A stretch of 64,000 bases of DNA from an uncultured Oscillospiraceae bacterium (GCA_910587255.1 CAJUKT010000073.1:1-64000), one strand, 5' to 3'. Positions 55,758-64,000 are shown, numbered from the stretch's first letter. Notes: generated from the sequence alone by a model not told the origin. Program-made: numbers and translations.

Positions 55758-57620
55758 TCATTTGCCGGGGGTAAAGGGCTGTACGCCGCATTTTTCGGGG
55801 AAATACACCTGATACCAGATGAGGAAGGACAGCACGGTGTACAGCTTGCGGTGGGTGCGCTCCTTGCCGGCGTAGTGCTGTTCCAGCAGGTCCAGCAGGT
55901 ACGTCTGGTCGAAAAATTCCGCCACATAGCGCTGGGAGATCAGGTCTTTGGCCCAGCGGTAATACTTCTCCTCCCGCAGCCAGGCGATGAAGGGGACGGG
56001 GAAGCCCTTCTTGTCCCGCTTCACCCAATCGTCGGGGAGCAGCGGAACCGCCGCCATGCGCAGGGGGTATTTGGTCATGGTCTTGCCCCGCATCTTCTGG
56101 GCGCTGGGGATGGCCCGGGCCACTGCCCACACCTCCCGGTCCAGATAGGGTACCCGCAGCTCCAGCGAGTGGGCCATGGTCATGCGGTCGGCCTTGCGGA
56201 GGATGTCCAGCGGCTGCCACAGGTGGAGGTCCAGGTACTGCATTTTGGTCAGGTCGTCTGCCCCCTGGATGGCCTCGAAGTAGGGCCCGGTGACATCGTG
56301 CCAGGTGAGGGCAGAGCGGTAGGCGGGGGTGAGCACCCGCTCCGCCTCGTCATCGCCGAAGATAAACGCTTGGCCCACGAAGGTCTGGCTGACGGGCTTG
56401 GCGGCCTTGGTGAGGAAGCCCTGGCCGTGGAACCGGGGCAGCCCGGCCACGCATTTGGCCACGGCTTTCCGCAGGGCCAGGGGGGTCTTTCGGTATAACC
56501 GGTAAGGCTTTGTGGTGTGGTAGGTAATATAGCCGCCGAACAGCTCGTCCGCCCCCTCGCCGGACAGCACCACCTTCACGTCCTTGGCCGCCAGCTGGGA
56601 CAGGAAATACAGCGGCACGGTGGACAGGTTGGCGTTAGGCTCGTCGGCGTAGTATTGGACGGCGGGAAGGGCGCTGAAAAACTCCTCTGCCGAGATGGTT
56701 TTGGAGATGTTGCGCAGGCCCAGCTCCCGGCACAGCGCCTTAGCCTCCCCGGTCTCGTCGAAGTCGCGGTTTTCAAAGCCCACGGAGTAGGTTTTGTCGG
56801 GCCGGGAGAGGGCGGCGATGACGCTGGAGTCGATGCCGCCGGACAGGAAGGAGCCAACCTCCACGTCGCTGATCTCGTGGGCCTTGACGGACTCGGCGAC
56901 CGCCTCCCGGATCTGCTTGGCCCGCTGCTCCAAGGGCATGTTTTCCGGGGCAAAGGAGAAAGCGTGATAGGAGGCGAACTCGGTATGCCCCTCCCGGTGG
57001 AGAAAATAGTGGCCGGGAAGCAGGCGGTACACCCCCTTGAAGAAGGATTCGTTCAGGGCGGAGTACTGGAAGGTGAGATAGAGCTTCAGCGCGTTGGGGT
57101 TGAGCTCCTTTTTGAACTCCGGGTGGGGGAGGAAGCTCTTGCACTCCGAGCCGAAGAAGAACAGATCCCCCATCTGGGCATAGTAGAAGGGCTTGATGCC
57201 AAAGGGGTCCCGGGCGCCGAACAGCTCCTGCTTTTCCCTGTCCCAGATGACGAAGGCGAACATGCCCCGCAGCTTTTGGAGCACCTGCGGCCCCCACTCC
57301 ATGTAGCCGTGGAGCACCACCTCGGTGTCGCAGTCGGTCAGGAAGCTGTGCCCCTCGGCGGCCAGCTCCTCCCGCAGCGTCTGAAAGTTATAGGTCTCGC
57401 CGTTGTAGGCGATGATATAGCGCCCATCGGGGCTGACGATGGGCTGCCGGCCCTTTTCCAGGTCGATGATGGACAGCCGGCGGTGGGCGATGCCGCAGTG
57501 CTCGTCGGTATAGTGGCCCTCGCCGTCAGGGCCCCGGTGGCGGATGGCCTCCCCCATGGCATGGAGCGCCTTTTCATCAGGGGGAGCGGAACGGGTCACA
57601 AAGCCGGTAAAACCGCACAT
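55758..57620 (-). CDS. asnB: Asparagine synthase (glutamine-hydrolysing)
   Basis: A 620-aa enzyme making asparagine from aspartate, ATP and glutamine. The mature N-terminus begins MCGFTGF, giving the Cys2 nucleophile of the class II amidotransferase domain (RHRGPDGEGHYTDEHCGIAH, IAYNGETYNFQTLREEL). The synthetase domain has the PP-loop FLSGGIDSSVIAALS and LSGEGADELFGGY. ATG 57620 has GGAGG 8 bases upstream; the frame extends further but without support. Own promoter and terminator. Confidence 0.96.
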   Translation of the reverse strand: MCGFTGFVTRSAPPDEKALHAMGEAIRHRGPDGEGHYTDEHCGIAHRRLSIIDLEKGRQPIVSPDGRYIIAYNGETYNFQTLREELAAEGHSFLTDCDTEVVLHGYMEWGPQVLQKLRGMFAFVIWDREKQELFGARDPFGIKPFYYAQMGDLFFFGSECKSFLPHPEFKKELNPNALKLYLTFQYSALNESFFKGVYRLLPGHYFLHREGHTEFASYHAFSFAPENMPLEQRAKQIREAVAESVKAHEISDVEVGSFLSGGIDSSVIAALSRPDKTYSVGFENRDFDETGEAKALCRELGLRNISKTISAEEFFSALPAVQYYADEPNANLSTVPLYFLSQLAAKDVKVVLSGEGADELFGGYITYHTTKPYRLYRKTPLALRKAVAKCVAGLPRFHGQGFLTKAAKPVSQTFVGQAFIFGDDEAERVLTPAYRSALTWHDVTGPYFEAIQGADDLTKMQYLDLHLWQPLDILRKADRMTMAHSLELRVPYLDREVWAVARAIPSAQKMRGKTMTKYPLRMAAVPLLPDDWVKRDKKGFPVPFIAWLREEKYYRWAKDLISQRYVAEFFDQTYLLDLLEQHYAGKERTHRKLYTVLSFLIWYQVYFPEKCGVQPFTPGK

Positions 57621-57663
57621 ATTAAAATCCTCCAGTTCTGGGATCAGGTGGTTAGTTTTCATT

Positions 57664-57692
57664 AGAATAAAGCCTATTGGTGAAAATGTCAA
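57664..57692 (-). promoter_or_regulatory. Sigma-A promoter of asnB
   Basis: Minus-strand TTGACA and TATTCT with a 17-base spacer, about 44 bases before asnB in the divergent region. Confidence 0.7.
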
Positions 57693-57781
57693 CCGCTGGG
57701 AAAGAATCGGGGTGGAAAAAAGTCTGCGGCTGTGGTATGATACCAAACGGCTGTGATCTAAAACAGACGGCGGAGGTTTCC

Positions 57782-59143
57782 ATGGACAAGGATTGGGAAA
57801 AATATCTGCCCCCAACAACATGCGCCGCGCTGGGGCTGGCGCTGACGCTGGGGGCGGCGTGGGTGTGCCTTGGGCTGGATCGGGGCACGGCGGCGGACGG
57901 CGTGTGCGTTGCGTGCCTGCTGGTGCTGCTGGCCTTGGGAGCGCTGGCCCTGCTGCGCCTGGAGGGATATGGGCGGGATACGCTGGGCGTCATGCTGTTC
58001 CCCCTGGGGGCGGCCATGCTGGCCCGGGCGCTGTGCCTGGATTATGCCAGCGGGGACTACAACAGTTTTCTGAGCGGCTGGTATCAATATTTTCGTCTCA
58101 ACGGCGGCTTTGCCGCCATCGCGGGCAGCGTGGGGGATTATAACGCCCCCTACCTCTACTTTATGGCGGCCATCTCCTATCTGGACGTACCCGACCTGTA
58201 CCTTATCAAGCTGTTTTCCATCCTGTGGGACGTGCTGCTGGCCTGGGGCTGCCTGCGGCTGGTGCGTTCCCTGGTCAGGGAACGGCAGGGGAGCGCCGCT
58301 CCCCTGATTGTCTTTGGGGCCGCCCTGCTGCTGCCCACGGTGGTGCTCAACGGGGCATACTGGGGCCAGTGCGACGCCATCTACGGCGCGTTGGCGGTCC
58401 ATGCCGCCGCCCTGGCGCTGGAGGGGCGGAGCAAGTCCTCGGTGGCGCTGATGGGGGTGGCCTTTGCCTTCAAGCTTCAGAGCATTTTTGTGCTTCCCCT
58501 GTGGGGGGTGCTGTGGCTGGCAGGGCGGGTAAAATTCCGGGAGCTGTGGGTATTCCCGCTGGCCTACCTGGCTATGATCGCCCCGGCGGCGGCCTTGGGC
58601 AAGCCCCTGGGGGAGATTGTGGGGGTGTACTTCAGGCAGATGGGGGAGTATCCCCGCCTGACCCTCAACGCCCCCTCGGTCTATCAGTTCATCCCGTATA
58701 AAATGGCGCTGGACGAGCAGCTGGCCTCCCGCCTTGGGATTTTGGCTGCGGGGGCGCTGGTGCTGGCCCTGCTGGCGCTGGGCTTCTGGCTGCGGGGACG
58801 GCTGGACCGGACGGCGGCAATGGCTGCCGCAGTGGTTTTATGTATCGGCGTACCCTTTTTCCTGCCCCACATGCACGAGCGCTATTTTTTCCTGGCGGAT
58901 ATGTTTACCCTGTGCTGGGCCTGCGCGGACCGGCGGCGGGCCCCGGCGGCTGTGCTGGTGTGCGGCTCGTCCCTGGCCAGCTACTGCGTATACCTGCGGC
59001 TGAAGTATAATTGCGTGGTGCGCCTGGGCGGGGGCGTGTTTGTGATGGGGCTGGAGGCGCTTGCCATGCTGGCGGCCCTGGCTCTGGCCCTGCTGGCGCT
59101 GGCGGAGCGGGTACGGAATATGACGAAGGAGGAGCGCGCGTGA
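57782..59143 (+). CDS. Gpi18/GT39-like membrane glycosyltransferase
   Basis: A 453-aa polytopic protein (about 10-11 helices). The lumenal/extracytoplasmic motifs SGDYNSFLSGWYQYFRLNGG, VVLNGAYWGQCDAIYGALAV and LPHMHERYFFLADMFTLCWA are typical of Gpi18-related, dolichyl/polyprenyl-phosphate-sugar-dependent mannosyltransferases. Probably transfers a sugar to an extracellular glycan or protein. GGAGG precedes the ATG by 5 bases. Overlaps the exonuclease start by 4 bases. Confidence 0.85.
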   Translation: MDKDWEKYLPPTTCAALGLALTLGAAWVCLGLDRGTAADGVCVACLLVLLALGALALLRLEGYGRDTLGVMLFPLGAAMLARALCLDYASGDYNSFLSGWYQYFRLNGGFAAIAGSVGDYNAPYLYFMAAISYLDVPDLYLIKLFSILWDVLLAWGCLRLVRSLVRERQGSAAPLIVFGAALLLPTVVLNGAYWGQCDAIYGALAVHAAALALEGRSKSSVALMGVAFAFKLQSIFVLPLWGVLWLAGRVKFRELWVFPLAYLAMIAPAAALGKPLGEIVGVYFRQMGEYPRLTLNAPSVYQFIPYKMALDEQLASRLGILAAGALVLALLALGFWLRGRLDRTAAMAAAVVLCIGVPFFLPHMHERYFFLADMFTLCWACADRRRAPAAVLVCGSSLASYCVYLRLKYNCVVRLGGGVFVMGLEALAMLAALALALLALAERVRNMTKEERA

Positions 59144-59892
59144 AATTTGTATCCTGGAATGTGAACGGCCTGCGGGCCTGTCTGAAAAAGGGGTTTGCGG
59201 AGTCCATGCTGGGGCTGGACGCCGACTTCATCTGCCTCCAGGAGACCAAGATGGAGCGGGGCCAGGCGGAGGCGGGCCTGCCCGGCTACCATGAATTCTG
59301 GAATTCGGCGGACAAGAAGGGCTATTCCGGCACCGCTGTTTTTGCCCGGACCGAGCCCCTGTCCGTGTCCTACGGCATGGATCTGGACAAGCACGACCAC
59401 GAGGGGCGGCTCATCACCCTGGAGTACCCCGAATTCTGGCTGGTGGACTGCTACACCCCCAACGCACAAAGCGAGCTGGCCCGCATCGGCTACCGCATGG
59501 AGTGGGAGGACGACCTGCTGGAGTATCTCCAGAGCCTGGACAAGACCAAGCCGGTGGTGTACTGCGGCGACCTGAACGTGGCCCACCAGGAGATCGACCT
59601 GAAAAATCCCAAGACCAACCGGGGGAACGCGGGCTTCTCCGATGAGGAGCGCGCCGCCATGACCCGCCTGCTTTCCTCCGGCTTCACCGATACCTTCCGT
59701 CTGCTCCACCCGGAGGCGGAGGGGGCCTATTCCTGGTGGAGCTACCGCTTTAAGGCCCGGGAGAAGAATGCCGGATGGCGCATCGACTATTTCATCGTCT
59801 CCCAGCGGCTGGGCGGGCGGGTGGCCCAGGCGTCCATCCACCCGGATATCCAGGGCAGCGACCACTGTCCGGTATCGCTGGTTTTGAAATAG
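59140..59892 (+). CDS. xth: Exodeoxyribonuclease III / AP endonuclease
   Basis: A 250-aa Xth/ExoA-type base-excision repair enzyme: KFVSWNVNGLRACLKKGF, DADFICLQETKMERGQAE (metal Glu), VDCYTPNAQSELARIGYRM, YCGDLNVAHQEIDLKNPK, and the terminal GSDHCPVSLVLK. GTG 59140 overlaps the preceding stop; AAGGAGGAG lies upstream. Confidence 0.95.
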   Translation: MKFVSWNVNGLRACLKKGFAESMLGLDADFICLQETKMERGQAEAGLPGYHEFWNSADKKGYSGTAVFARTEPLSVSYGMDLDKHDHEGRLITLEYPEFWLVDCYTPNAQSELARIGYRMEWEDDLLEYLQSLDKTKPVVYCGDLNVAHQEIDLKNPKTNRGNAGFSDEERAAMTRLLSSGFTDTFRLLHPEAEGAYSWWSYRFKAREKNAGWRIDYFIVSQRLGGRVAQASIHPDIQGSDHCPVSLVLK

Positions 59893-59961
59893 TTTCCAGT
59901 TGAAAATTTTGCTCTTTCGCAAAAAATCGGGCAAGCTAACGGGGCGAAGGAGTGATGAGTT

Positions 59962-60141
59962 ATGAGAATGGACAAAAGGGCTGTGCTGCCCATCGCCGGG
60001 GCCACCATGGCGGCGGGAGCGGCCATTGGGCTGATGATGATGCCCAAGAAGAAAAAGCACTCCGCCCAAAAGGCGGCGGGCCGGGCCATCAAGGCTGTGG
60101 GCGAGGTAGTGGAGCACTTCAACGGTTCGCTGAAAATGTGA
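59962..60141 (+). CDS. Small membrane-anchored protein
   Basis: A 59-aa protein: MRMDKRAVLPIAGATMAAGA then AIGLMMMPKKKKHSAQKAAG, so a hydrophobic N-terminal helix followed by a Lys-rich, helical tail (RAIKAVGEVVEHF). It looks like short YtxH-type membrane proteins of Firmicutes. AAGGAG lies 10 bases before the ATG; ATG 59968 is possible. Followed by a perfect 17-bp terminator stem. Function unknown. Confidence 0.7.
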   Translation: MRMDKRAVLPIAGATMAAGAAIGLMMMPKKKKHSAQKAAGRAIKAVGEVVEHFNGSLKM

Positions 60142-60180
60142 GTGAAACGCCCCGCCGGATAGCCCGGCGGGGCGTTTCAC
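60142..60180. terminator. Bidirectional terminator
   Basis: GTGAAACGCCCCGCCGG pairs perfectly with CCGGCGGGGCGTTTCAC (60164-60180); it overlaps the end of the opposing SLOG gene. Confidence 0.85.
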
Positions 60181-60716
60181 ATGGTAAACCGAACAGCGGC
60201 GGCCTCCGGCCGGGCGGGGTCCAGCAGAAGGATTTCCCGTTTTTGGCCCATGGCGTAGTTCAGGGTGTATTGGGTGCCCCCGGGCGTGCCGTCGAACACC
60301 GCCAGCACCGCTGCAGAACGGTCCACCATGTAGCGGTCCCTGCGGAGCATACAGTATCGGTTATAGCTTTGCTGTACCACGCTCTCCAGGTCGCAGGCAT
60401 CCAGAATGGAGCGCCAGCGGCGGCGCAGCTTCTGCGGCCACTTCTGCGCCTGGGTGGGGCAGGGAACCGCCCCCTCCACCGTCACGCCGGGACACTGCTC
60501 CCGCAGTTCCAGCGCCGCCTGGGCAAAGTATAGGTCACAGCCCATGGCCATGCCGGAGATGAAGTGGCGGAAGCCCCGGCGGTACAGGCCGTCCAGCTCC
60601 CGGGAGAGGCTGGCCTTCAGCGCGGTGCAGCGGGGGTCGGCCTCGTCCAGCCCCCAGGGCAGCTTGTCCGGCCTGTGGCCGGTGAAACAGCAGGTGTGGT
60701 TTTTATCGGGCGGCAC
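60177..60716 (-). CDS. SLOG/DUF1273-family protein (YpsA-like)
   Basis: A 179-aa Rossmann-type SLOG protein: NHTCCFTGHRPDKLPWGLDE, RHFISGMAMGCDLYFAQAAL and AVFDGTPGGTQYTLNYAMGQ (the GGT nucleotide loop). GTG 60716 is chosen because GGAGG is 7 bases upstream; ATG 60731 has no ribosome site. SLOG proteins bind nucleotides or ADP-ribose derivatives; the YpsA group has been linked to cell division in bacilli. Confidence 0.85.
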   Translation of the reverse strand: MPPDKNHTCCFTGHRPDKLPWGLDEADPRCTALKASLSRELDGLYRRGFRHFISGMAMGCDLYFAQAALELREQCPGVTVEGAVPCPTQAQKWPQKLRRRWRSILDACDLESVVQQSYNRYCMLRRDRYMVDRSAAVLAVFDGTPGGTQYTLNYAMGQKREILLLDPARPEAAAVRFTM

Positions 60717-60829
60717 GGCGTTCCCTCCCATACAGTTTTTAATACAATTGTACTACACAAAAAGGGCGCTGTCAAGGGGATGTGGAACGTCAGTTTTAAA
60801 CATGGCGGCAAAGCCGGGCAAAAAAAGAC

Positions 60830-60858
60830 TTGCAATTTTGTTTGGGCTGGAATATAAT
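60830..60858 (+). promoter_or_regulatory. Sigma-A promoter of ribU
   Basis: TTGCAA and TATAAT with a 17-base spacer, ending 25 bases before the FMN aptamer. Confidence 0.78.
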
Positions 60859-60883
60859 AACGCAAGAAACAATTGAATGAATG

Positions 60884-60994
60884 TCTTCAGGGCGGGGTGA
60901 AATTCCCCACTGGCGGTATAGTCCGCGACCCGCGAAAGCGGTTGACCCGGTGAAACTCCGGGACCAACGGTAAAAGTCCGGATGGAAGAAGACG
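60884..60994 (+). promoter_or_regulatory. FMN riboswitch (RFN element)
   Basis: The conserved order is present: CTTCAGGGCGGGGTGAAATT, CCCCACTGGCGGTATAGTCC, CGCGACCCGCG, GTTGACCCGGTGAAACTCCG, then GACCAACGGTAAAAGTCCGG and ATGGAAGAAG. FMN binding should shut down the downstream riboflavin transporter gene. Confidence 0.96.
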
Positions 60995-61019
60995 CGTGAC
61001 CCCTCTTGAGGTAGTGTCG

Positions 61020-61050
61020 CGCCTGGAAGACAGTCTTTTCAGGCGTTTCA
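61020..61050 (+). terminator. Expression-platform terminator of the FMN riboswitch
   Basis: CGCCTGGAAG and TCTTTTCAGGCG can pair, followed by TTTC, between the aptamer and ribU. The T tract is short. Confidence 0.6.
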
Positions 61051-61073
61051 TACTATTTTGGGAGGTCTTTTTT

Positions 61074-61796
61074 ATGTTGGAAAATTTGGCAAAGCTCTGG
61101 GCGGCGGTGCAGGATAACGTGGTGTTTCTGCTGATGTGCCTGGGGATATTTGCGGGCATTTTCGCGGCGGCCCTGGCCGTTGAAAAGCTGTGGCTCAAGC
61201 CGGAAAAGCAGTCCCCGGCCCGCCGGGCGGCCTATGTGGGCATTTTTGCGGCCATCGCCGCGCTGCTCATGTACATTGAGTTTCCCCTTCCCTTTGCCCC
61301 CGTCTTTTACGAGCTGGATTTCAGCGAGATCCCGGTGCTCATCTGCTCCTTCTCCCTGGGCCCGGTGGCCGGGGTGGTGTGCGAGTTCATCAAGGAGCTT
61401 CTGAAGCTGTTCCTCAAGGGAACCTCCACCGCCTTTGTGGGAGACCTGGCTAATTTTGTGGTGGGGTGCTCCTTCATTCTCCCCGCCTCGGTGGTGTATT
61501 TTGCCCAGAAGACCAAGACCGGCGCCATCATCGGCATGGGGGTTGGCACTGCCGTGATGACTGTGTTTGGCAGCCTGTTCAACGCCGTCTATCTGATCCC
61601 CGCCTTTTCCGTGCTGTTTGATATGCCGCTGGAGGTTATCATCGGCATGGGCACCGATATCAATCCCGCCATTGTCAGTGTGAATACCCTGGTGCTGTTT
61701 GCCGTGGTTCCCTTTAACCTGCTGAAGGGTGTGCTGGTGTCGGTGGTCACATTCTTCCTCTATAAGCATATCGAGCGTCTGCTGCGCATGAGATAA
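61074..61796 (+). CDS. ribU: Riboflavin ECF transporter S component RibU
   Basis: A 240-aa membrane protein with about six helices. IAALLMYIEFPLPFAPVFYE and LDFSEIPVLICSFSLGPVAG (the RibU substrate loop), then FIKELLKLFLKGTSTAFVGD are diagnostic. It has an N-terminal extra helix (VVFLLMCLGIFAGIFAAAL) longer than the usual ~200-aa RibU. Works with the shared EcfAAT energising module encoded elsewhere. GGGAGG precedes ATG 61074. Regulated by the FMN riboswitch. Confidence 0.94.
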   Translation: MLENLAKLWAAVQDNVVFLLMCLGIFAGIFAAALAVEKLWLKPEKQSPARRAAYVGIFAAIAALLMYIEFPLPFAPVFYELDFSEIPVLICSFSLGPVAGVVCEFIKELLKLFLKGTSTAFVGDLANFVVGCSFILPASVVYFAQKTKTGAIIGMGVGTAVMTVFGSLFNAVYLIPAFSVLFDMPLEVIIGMGTDINPAIVSVNTLVLFAVVPFNLLKGVLVSVVTFFLYKHIERLLRMR

Positions 61797-61819
61797 CCCG
61801 GTCTGCCGCCTCCCGTGCG

Positions 61820-61846
61820 AACGAGAAATGCCCAAGCGCATACAAT
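61820..61846 (+). promoter_or_regulatory. Possible late-sporulation (sigma-K/E-like) promoter
   Basis: AAC (61820-61822), a 16-base spacer and CATACAAT (61839-61846) partly match the sigma-K pattern (AC, N16-17, CATAnnnTA; the final TA is absent). Confidence 0.3.
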
Positions 61847-61909
61847 GGGAGTGGAAGGGGATCGCCATACCGGCTCCCCCTCTATCAACCATGATCGGGA
61901 GGTACGAAA

Positions 61910-62740
61910 ATGGCCGAATTCATTGAGCCGGGCCCCATCTGTGATACCGCCGGTATTCGCGAGGCCGTGTGCATCCACACCCGAAAAATTTTTGACAGCT
62001 GCCGCGATAAGGACTGCGTGGAGGATCTGCGGCTGTATCCCACCGTCAGCTCTCAGGCCGTCATCGACCGGGCCATCAGCCTGAAGGCCGGGCAGGCTGA
62101 GTTGCTGTACGCTTACATCGACGTGGAGCCCGTGGGCTTCAACCGGGGGTATTTCACGGTGGACGTGCGATACTTCTACCGGGTGACCGCCGACGCTTTT
62201 GTGGGCGCCGCCCGGCCGGTGTCCATCTGCGGCCTAGCGGTGTTTGACAAGCGGGCCATCCTGTTCGGCAGCGAGGGCAGCGCCAAGGTGTTCTCCTCCA
62301 ACAGCCGTGTGGACGACCTGGATGAGCAGAACCTGATGAGCACCAACCTGCCCGTGGCGGTGGTGAACTCCGTGGACCCCATCATCCTGAGCATGCGTCT
62401 GTCCGACCCCTGCGAGGCACCGGCGTGTGCCTGCGGCGACGGGGCGGAGGTGCCCGCGGGCATCGCAGGGTGCTTCCCCGGCGAGCTGAACATGGGCGGC
62501 GAGGGCCGGAGGGTGTACGTCACCCTGGGGCAGTTCTCCATCATCCGCCTGGAGCGGGACAGCCAGCTGCTCATCCCCGCTTACGACTACTGCATGCCCA
62601 GCAAGGAGTGCTCCGCCGGGGGCGGCGAGGAGGATCCCTGCGCCATCTTCCGCCAGGTGCAGTTCCCCGTGGAGGAGTTCTTCCCCCCCAACACCATTGC
62701 CCCGCCGGACAACTGCCAGGACAAAAACTGCTGTCTGTAA
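61910..62740 (+). CDS. Cysteine-rich protein of unknown function
   Basis: A 276-aa protein without a signal peptide, with about 17 Cys, many in CxxxxC-type pairs: ICDTAGIREAVCIHTRKIFD, SCRDKDCVEDLRLYPTVSSQ and a C-terminal CMPSKECSAGGGEEDPC and CQDKNCCL. The centre (YIDVEPVGFNRGYFTVDVRY) looks like a beta-rich structural domain. GGGAGGTACGAAA precedes the ATG. Composition suggests a disulfide-rich structural or metal-binding protein, perhaps of the spore coat (inference only). I recognise it as a conserved clostridial hypothetical, not a named family. Confidence 0.7.
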   Translation: MAEFIEPGPICDTAGIREAVCIHTRKIFDSCRDKDCVEDLRLYPTVSSQAVIDRAISLKAGQAELLYAYIDVEPVGFNRGYFTVDVRYFYRVTADAFVGAARPVSICGLAVFDKRAILFGSEGSAKVFSSNSRVDDLDEQNLMSTNLPVAVVNSVDPIILSMRLSDPCEAPACACGDGAEVPAGIAGCFPGELNMGGEGRRVYVTLGQFSIIRLERDSQLLIPAYDYCMPSKECSAGGGEEDPCAIFRQVQFPVEEFFPPNTIAPPDNCQDKNCCL

Positions 62741-62766
62741 GACCGCAAAAGGGGGCGCGGCCCCTG

Positions 62767-62804
62767 GAGCGGCGCGGCTGATGCCGCGCCGCTCTTTAAT
62801 TTTT
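62767..62804 (+). terminator. Terminator after the Cys-rich gene
   Basis: GAGCGGCGCGGC pairs with GCCGCGCCGCTC (62783-62794), followed by TTTAATTTTT. Confidence 0.88.
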
Positions 62805-62889
62805 CATGAACGCTATTCTCTTTTCCGGCAAAACGTGGTAAAATAACAAAACCAATGTCCGGCGCTTTGCGCCTGAAGGAGGCCCCATG

Positions 62890-63861
62890 ATGAATTGGAA
62901 CGCCCTGTATGACCGCTTGAGAGCCGGCATCCCCGCCCTGGAGCTGCGCCGGGACGAGCCTATGGCCCGCCACACTACCTTCCAGGTGGGCGGGCCGGTG
63001 CCTGTCATGGCCCTGCCTAAAGATGAGGGCGAGGCTCAAACCGTGCTGCATATCGCCGCCATGGAATTTGGCGTCAGGCCCTTTTTTATGGGGAAGGGCA
63101 GTAATCTGCTGGTGTCTGATGCAGGGGCCGACCTGCTGGTGGTCAAGGCGTATGACGGCCTCGGCCGCCTGGAGCTGCTGCCCGGGGGGGAGTGGCCCGG
63201 ATATCAGACCATCCTGGCGGGCAGCGGCGTGTCCCTGGCGCGGCTTTCTAATTTCGCCCTGGAGCACGGCCTCACCGGCCTGGAGTTTGCCCATGGCATC
63301 CCCGGCAGCGTGGGGGGCGGCGTGTACATGAACGCCGGGGCCTACGGCGGGGAGCTGGGCCAGGTGGTGTCCAGCGTGTCCGCCGTGGGCCTGCCCTGCG
63401 AGGAAGATGTGCGGCGGTATGTGAATCCCCAGTTCTCCTACCGCCACAGCCGGTTCCAGGAGCAGGACGAGTTCATCCTCCGCGCCTGCTTCACCCTGAA
63501 GCCGGGGAACCCTGCCGAAATCAGGGCGAAGATGGACGACTTTGCCCAGCGCCGCCGAGAAAAGCAGCCGCTGGAGTACCCCAGCGCTGGCTCCACCTTC
63601 AAGCGGCCCGCCCCGGCGGACGGCCGGCCGGTGTACGCCGCCGCCCTCATCGACCAGTGCGGCCTGAAGGGGCTGGCTGTGGGCGGGGCCCAGGTGTCGG
63701 AGAAGCACGCAGGCTTTGTCATCAACCGGGGCGGAGCCTCCTGCAGGGATATTTTAGAGCTGATCGCCCAGGTGCGGGAACGGGTGTTCCGTGAGACCGG
63801 CATAACCCTGGAGCCCGAGGTGCGCTGCCTGGGAAGGGAGGGAGAAGGATGGAATTTCTAA
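62890..63861 (+). CDS. murB: UDP-N-acetylmuramate dehydrogenase
   Basis: A 323-aa FAD enzyme reducing UDP-GlcNAc-enolpyruvate in peptidoglycan synthesis (type II, no Tyr loop). ARHTTFQVGGPVPVMALPKD, MGKGSNLLVSDAG, GLEFAHGIPGSVGGGVYMNA, EYPSAGSTFKRP (catalytic Ser) and QVSEKHAGFVINRGGAS are clear. The second of two ATGs (62890) is 7 bases after AAGGAGG; 62887 is the alternative. Overlaps rapZ by 13 bases. Confidence 0.95.
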   Translation: MNWNALYDRLRAGIPALELRRDEPMARHTTFQVGGPVPVMALPKDEGEAQTVLHIAAMEFGVRPFFMGKGSNLLVSDAGADLLVVKAYDGLGRLELLPGGEWPGYQTILAGSGVSLARLSNFALEHGLTGLEFAHGIPGSVGGGVYMNAGAYGGELGQVVSSVSAVGLPCEEDVRRYVNPQFSYRHSRFQEQDEFILRACFTLKPGNPAEIRAKMDDFAQRRREKQPLEYPSAGSTFKRPAPADGRPVYAAALIDQCGLKGLAVGGAQVSEKHAGFVINRGGASCRDILELIAQVRERVFRETGITLEPEVRCLGREGEGWNF

Positions 63862-64000
63862 TCGTGTCCGGCCTGTCCGGGGCGGGGAAGTCCACCGTCA
63901 TGTCCATTTTGGAGGACAGCGGTTTTTTCTGCGTGGACAATCTGCCCCCGGTGCTCATCCCCAAATTTGCCGAGGTATGCCTTGCGGGGGCGGGGAGCTA
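63849..64000 (+). CDS. rapZ: RapZ/YvcJ nucleotide-binding protein, 5' part
   Basis: The first 50 codons of a P-loop protein run off the window edge: MEFLIVSGLSGAGKSTVMSI with Walker A GLSGAGKST, then EDSGFFCVDNLPPVLIPKFA. RapZ/YvcJ hydrolyses GTP/ATP and acts as an RNase adapter in E. coli. Position after murB matches the murB-rapZ-yvcK-whiA cluster of Firmicutes. Start overlaps the murB end; GGGAGGGAGAAGG upstream. Confidence 0.95.
   Translation, partial: MEFLIVSGLSGAGKSTVMSILEDSGFFCVDNLPPVLIPKFAEVCLAGAGS

Noticed and set aside
1..64000. CRISPR array or restriction-modification, toxin-antitoxin or retron systems
   Set aside because: No regularly spaced direct repeats and no recognisable Cas, methylase, toxin or reverse transcriptase genes were seen; the only short repeats are the foldback families described.

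Overview
The window looks like a chromosomal segment of a high-GC, spore-forming member of the Clostridia, most likely Oscillospiraceae (Flavonifractor/Lawsonibacter-like). The evidence is the complete spoIIIAA-AH sporulation operon, the nusB-xseAB-ispA-dxs-tlyA-nadK-argR-recN gene order, LL-diaminopimelate aminotransferase, large two-domain acyl-CoA dehydratase activases, Firmicutes-style T-box and FMN riboswitches, and a Firmicutes-type parS site. Species cannot be fixed from this window alone.

Bases 1 to about 6370 are a visibly AT-richer, mobile-element-like block, all on the minus strand. It holds a truncated serine recombinase butted against a 3'-truncated thioester/Cna-B surface protein, a lipoprotein, a ParA/ParB pair, a small protein and the 3' fragment of a broken gene. 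It ends exactly at the stop codon of ppdK, where GC-rich core chromosome begins.

Bases 6.4-30 kb are core genes. ppdK and glnA diverge from a two-promoter region. dapF and dapL (lysine/meso-DAP synthesis) follow, then the sigma-E-type spoIIIA operon, which carries a MITE-like insertion between AB and AC and a consensus parS between AG and AH. A long co-directional run comes next: asp23/gls24, nusB, a TsaD paralog, xseA, xseB, ispA, a PAP2-like gene, dxs, tlyA, nadK, argR, recN and a HAD hydrolase.

Bases 29.7-39.7 kb begin with a tyrosine T-box that controls a GNAT acetyltransferase and tyrS. A hypothetical protein and a membrane-anchored EEP phosphatase follow. Then comes a compact catabolic operon under a SorC-family regulator: dhaL, dhaK, an LsrF-like class I aldolase/thiolase, a DUF1097 membrane protein and a VOC protein. 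Repeated operator-like sites flank the regulator gene. This is my best candidate for an undescribed metabolic system, an Lsr-like or ketose pathway using a DhaKL kinase.

Bases 39.7-64 kb are mixed core and accessory genes. They include a GIY-YIG protein, a chemoreceptor, nifS/nifU, a sirtuin, a CAAX protease, a DUF2975/HTH pair, a putative lipoprotein plus membrane protein, uridine phosphorylase, several GNATs, DIP1984, and a 2-hydroxyacyl-CoA dehydratase-type activase whose usual single polypeptide is split in two around a GNAT gene. The window closes with asnB, a GT39/Gpi18-like glycosyltransferase, exonuclease III, an SLOG protein, ribU under an FMN riboswitch, a cysteine-rich protein, murB and the start of rapZ. 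No rRNA, convincing tRNA or CRISPR array was seen.
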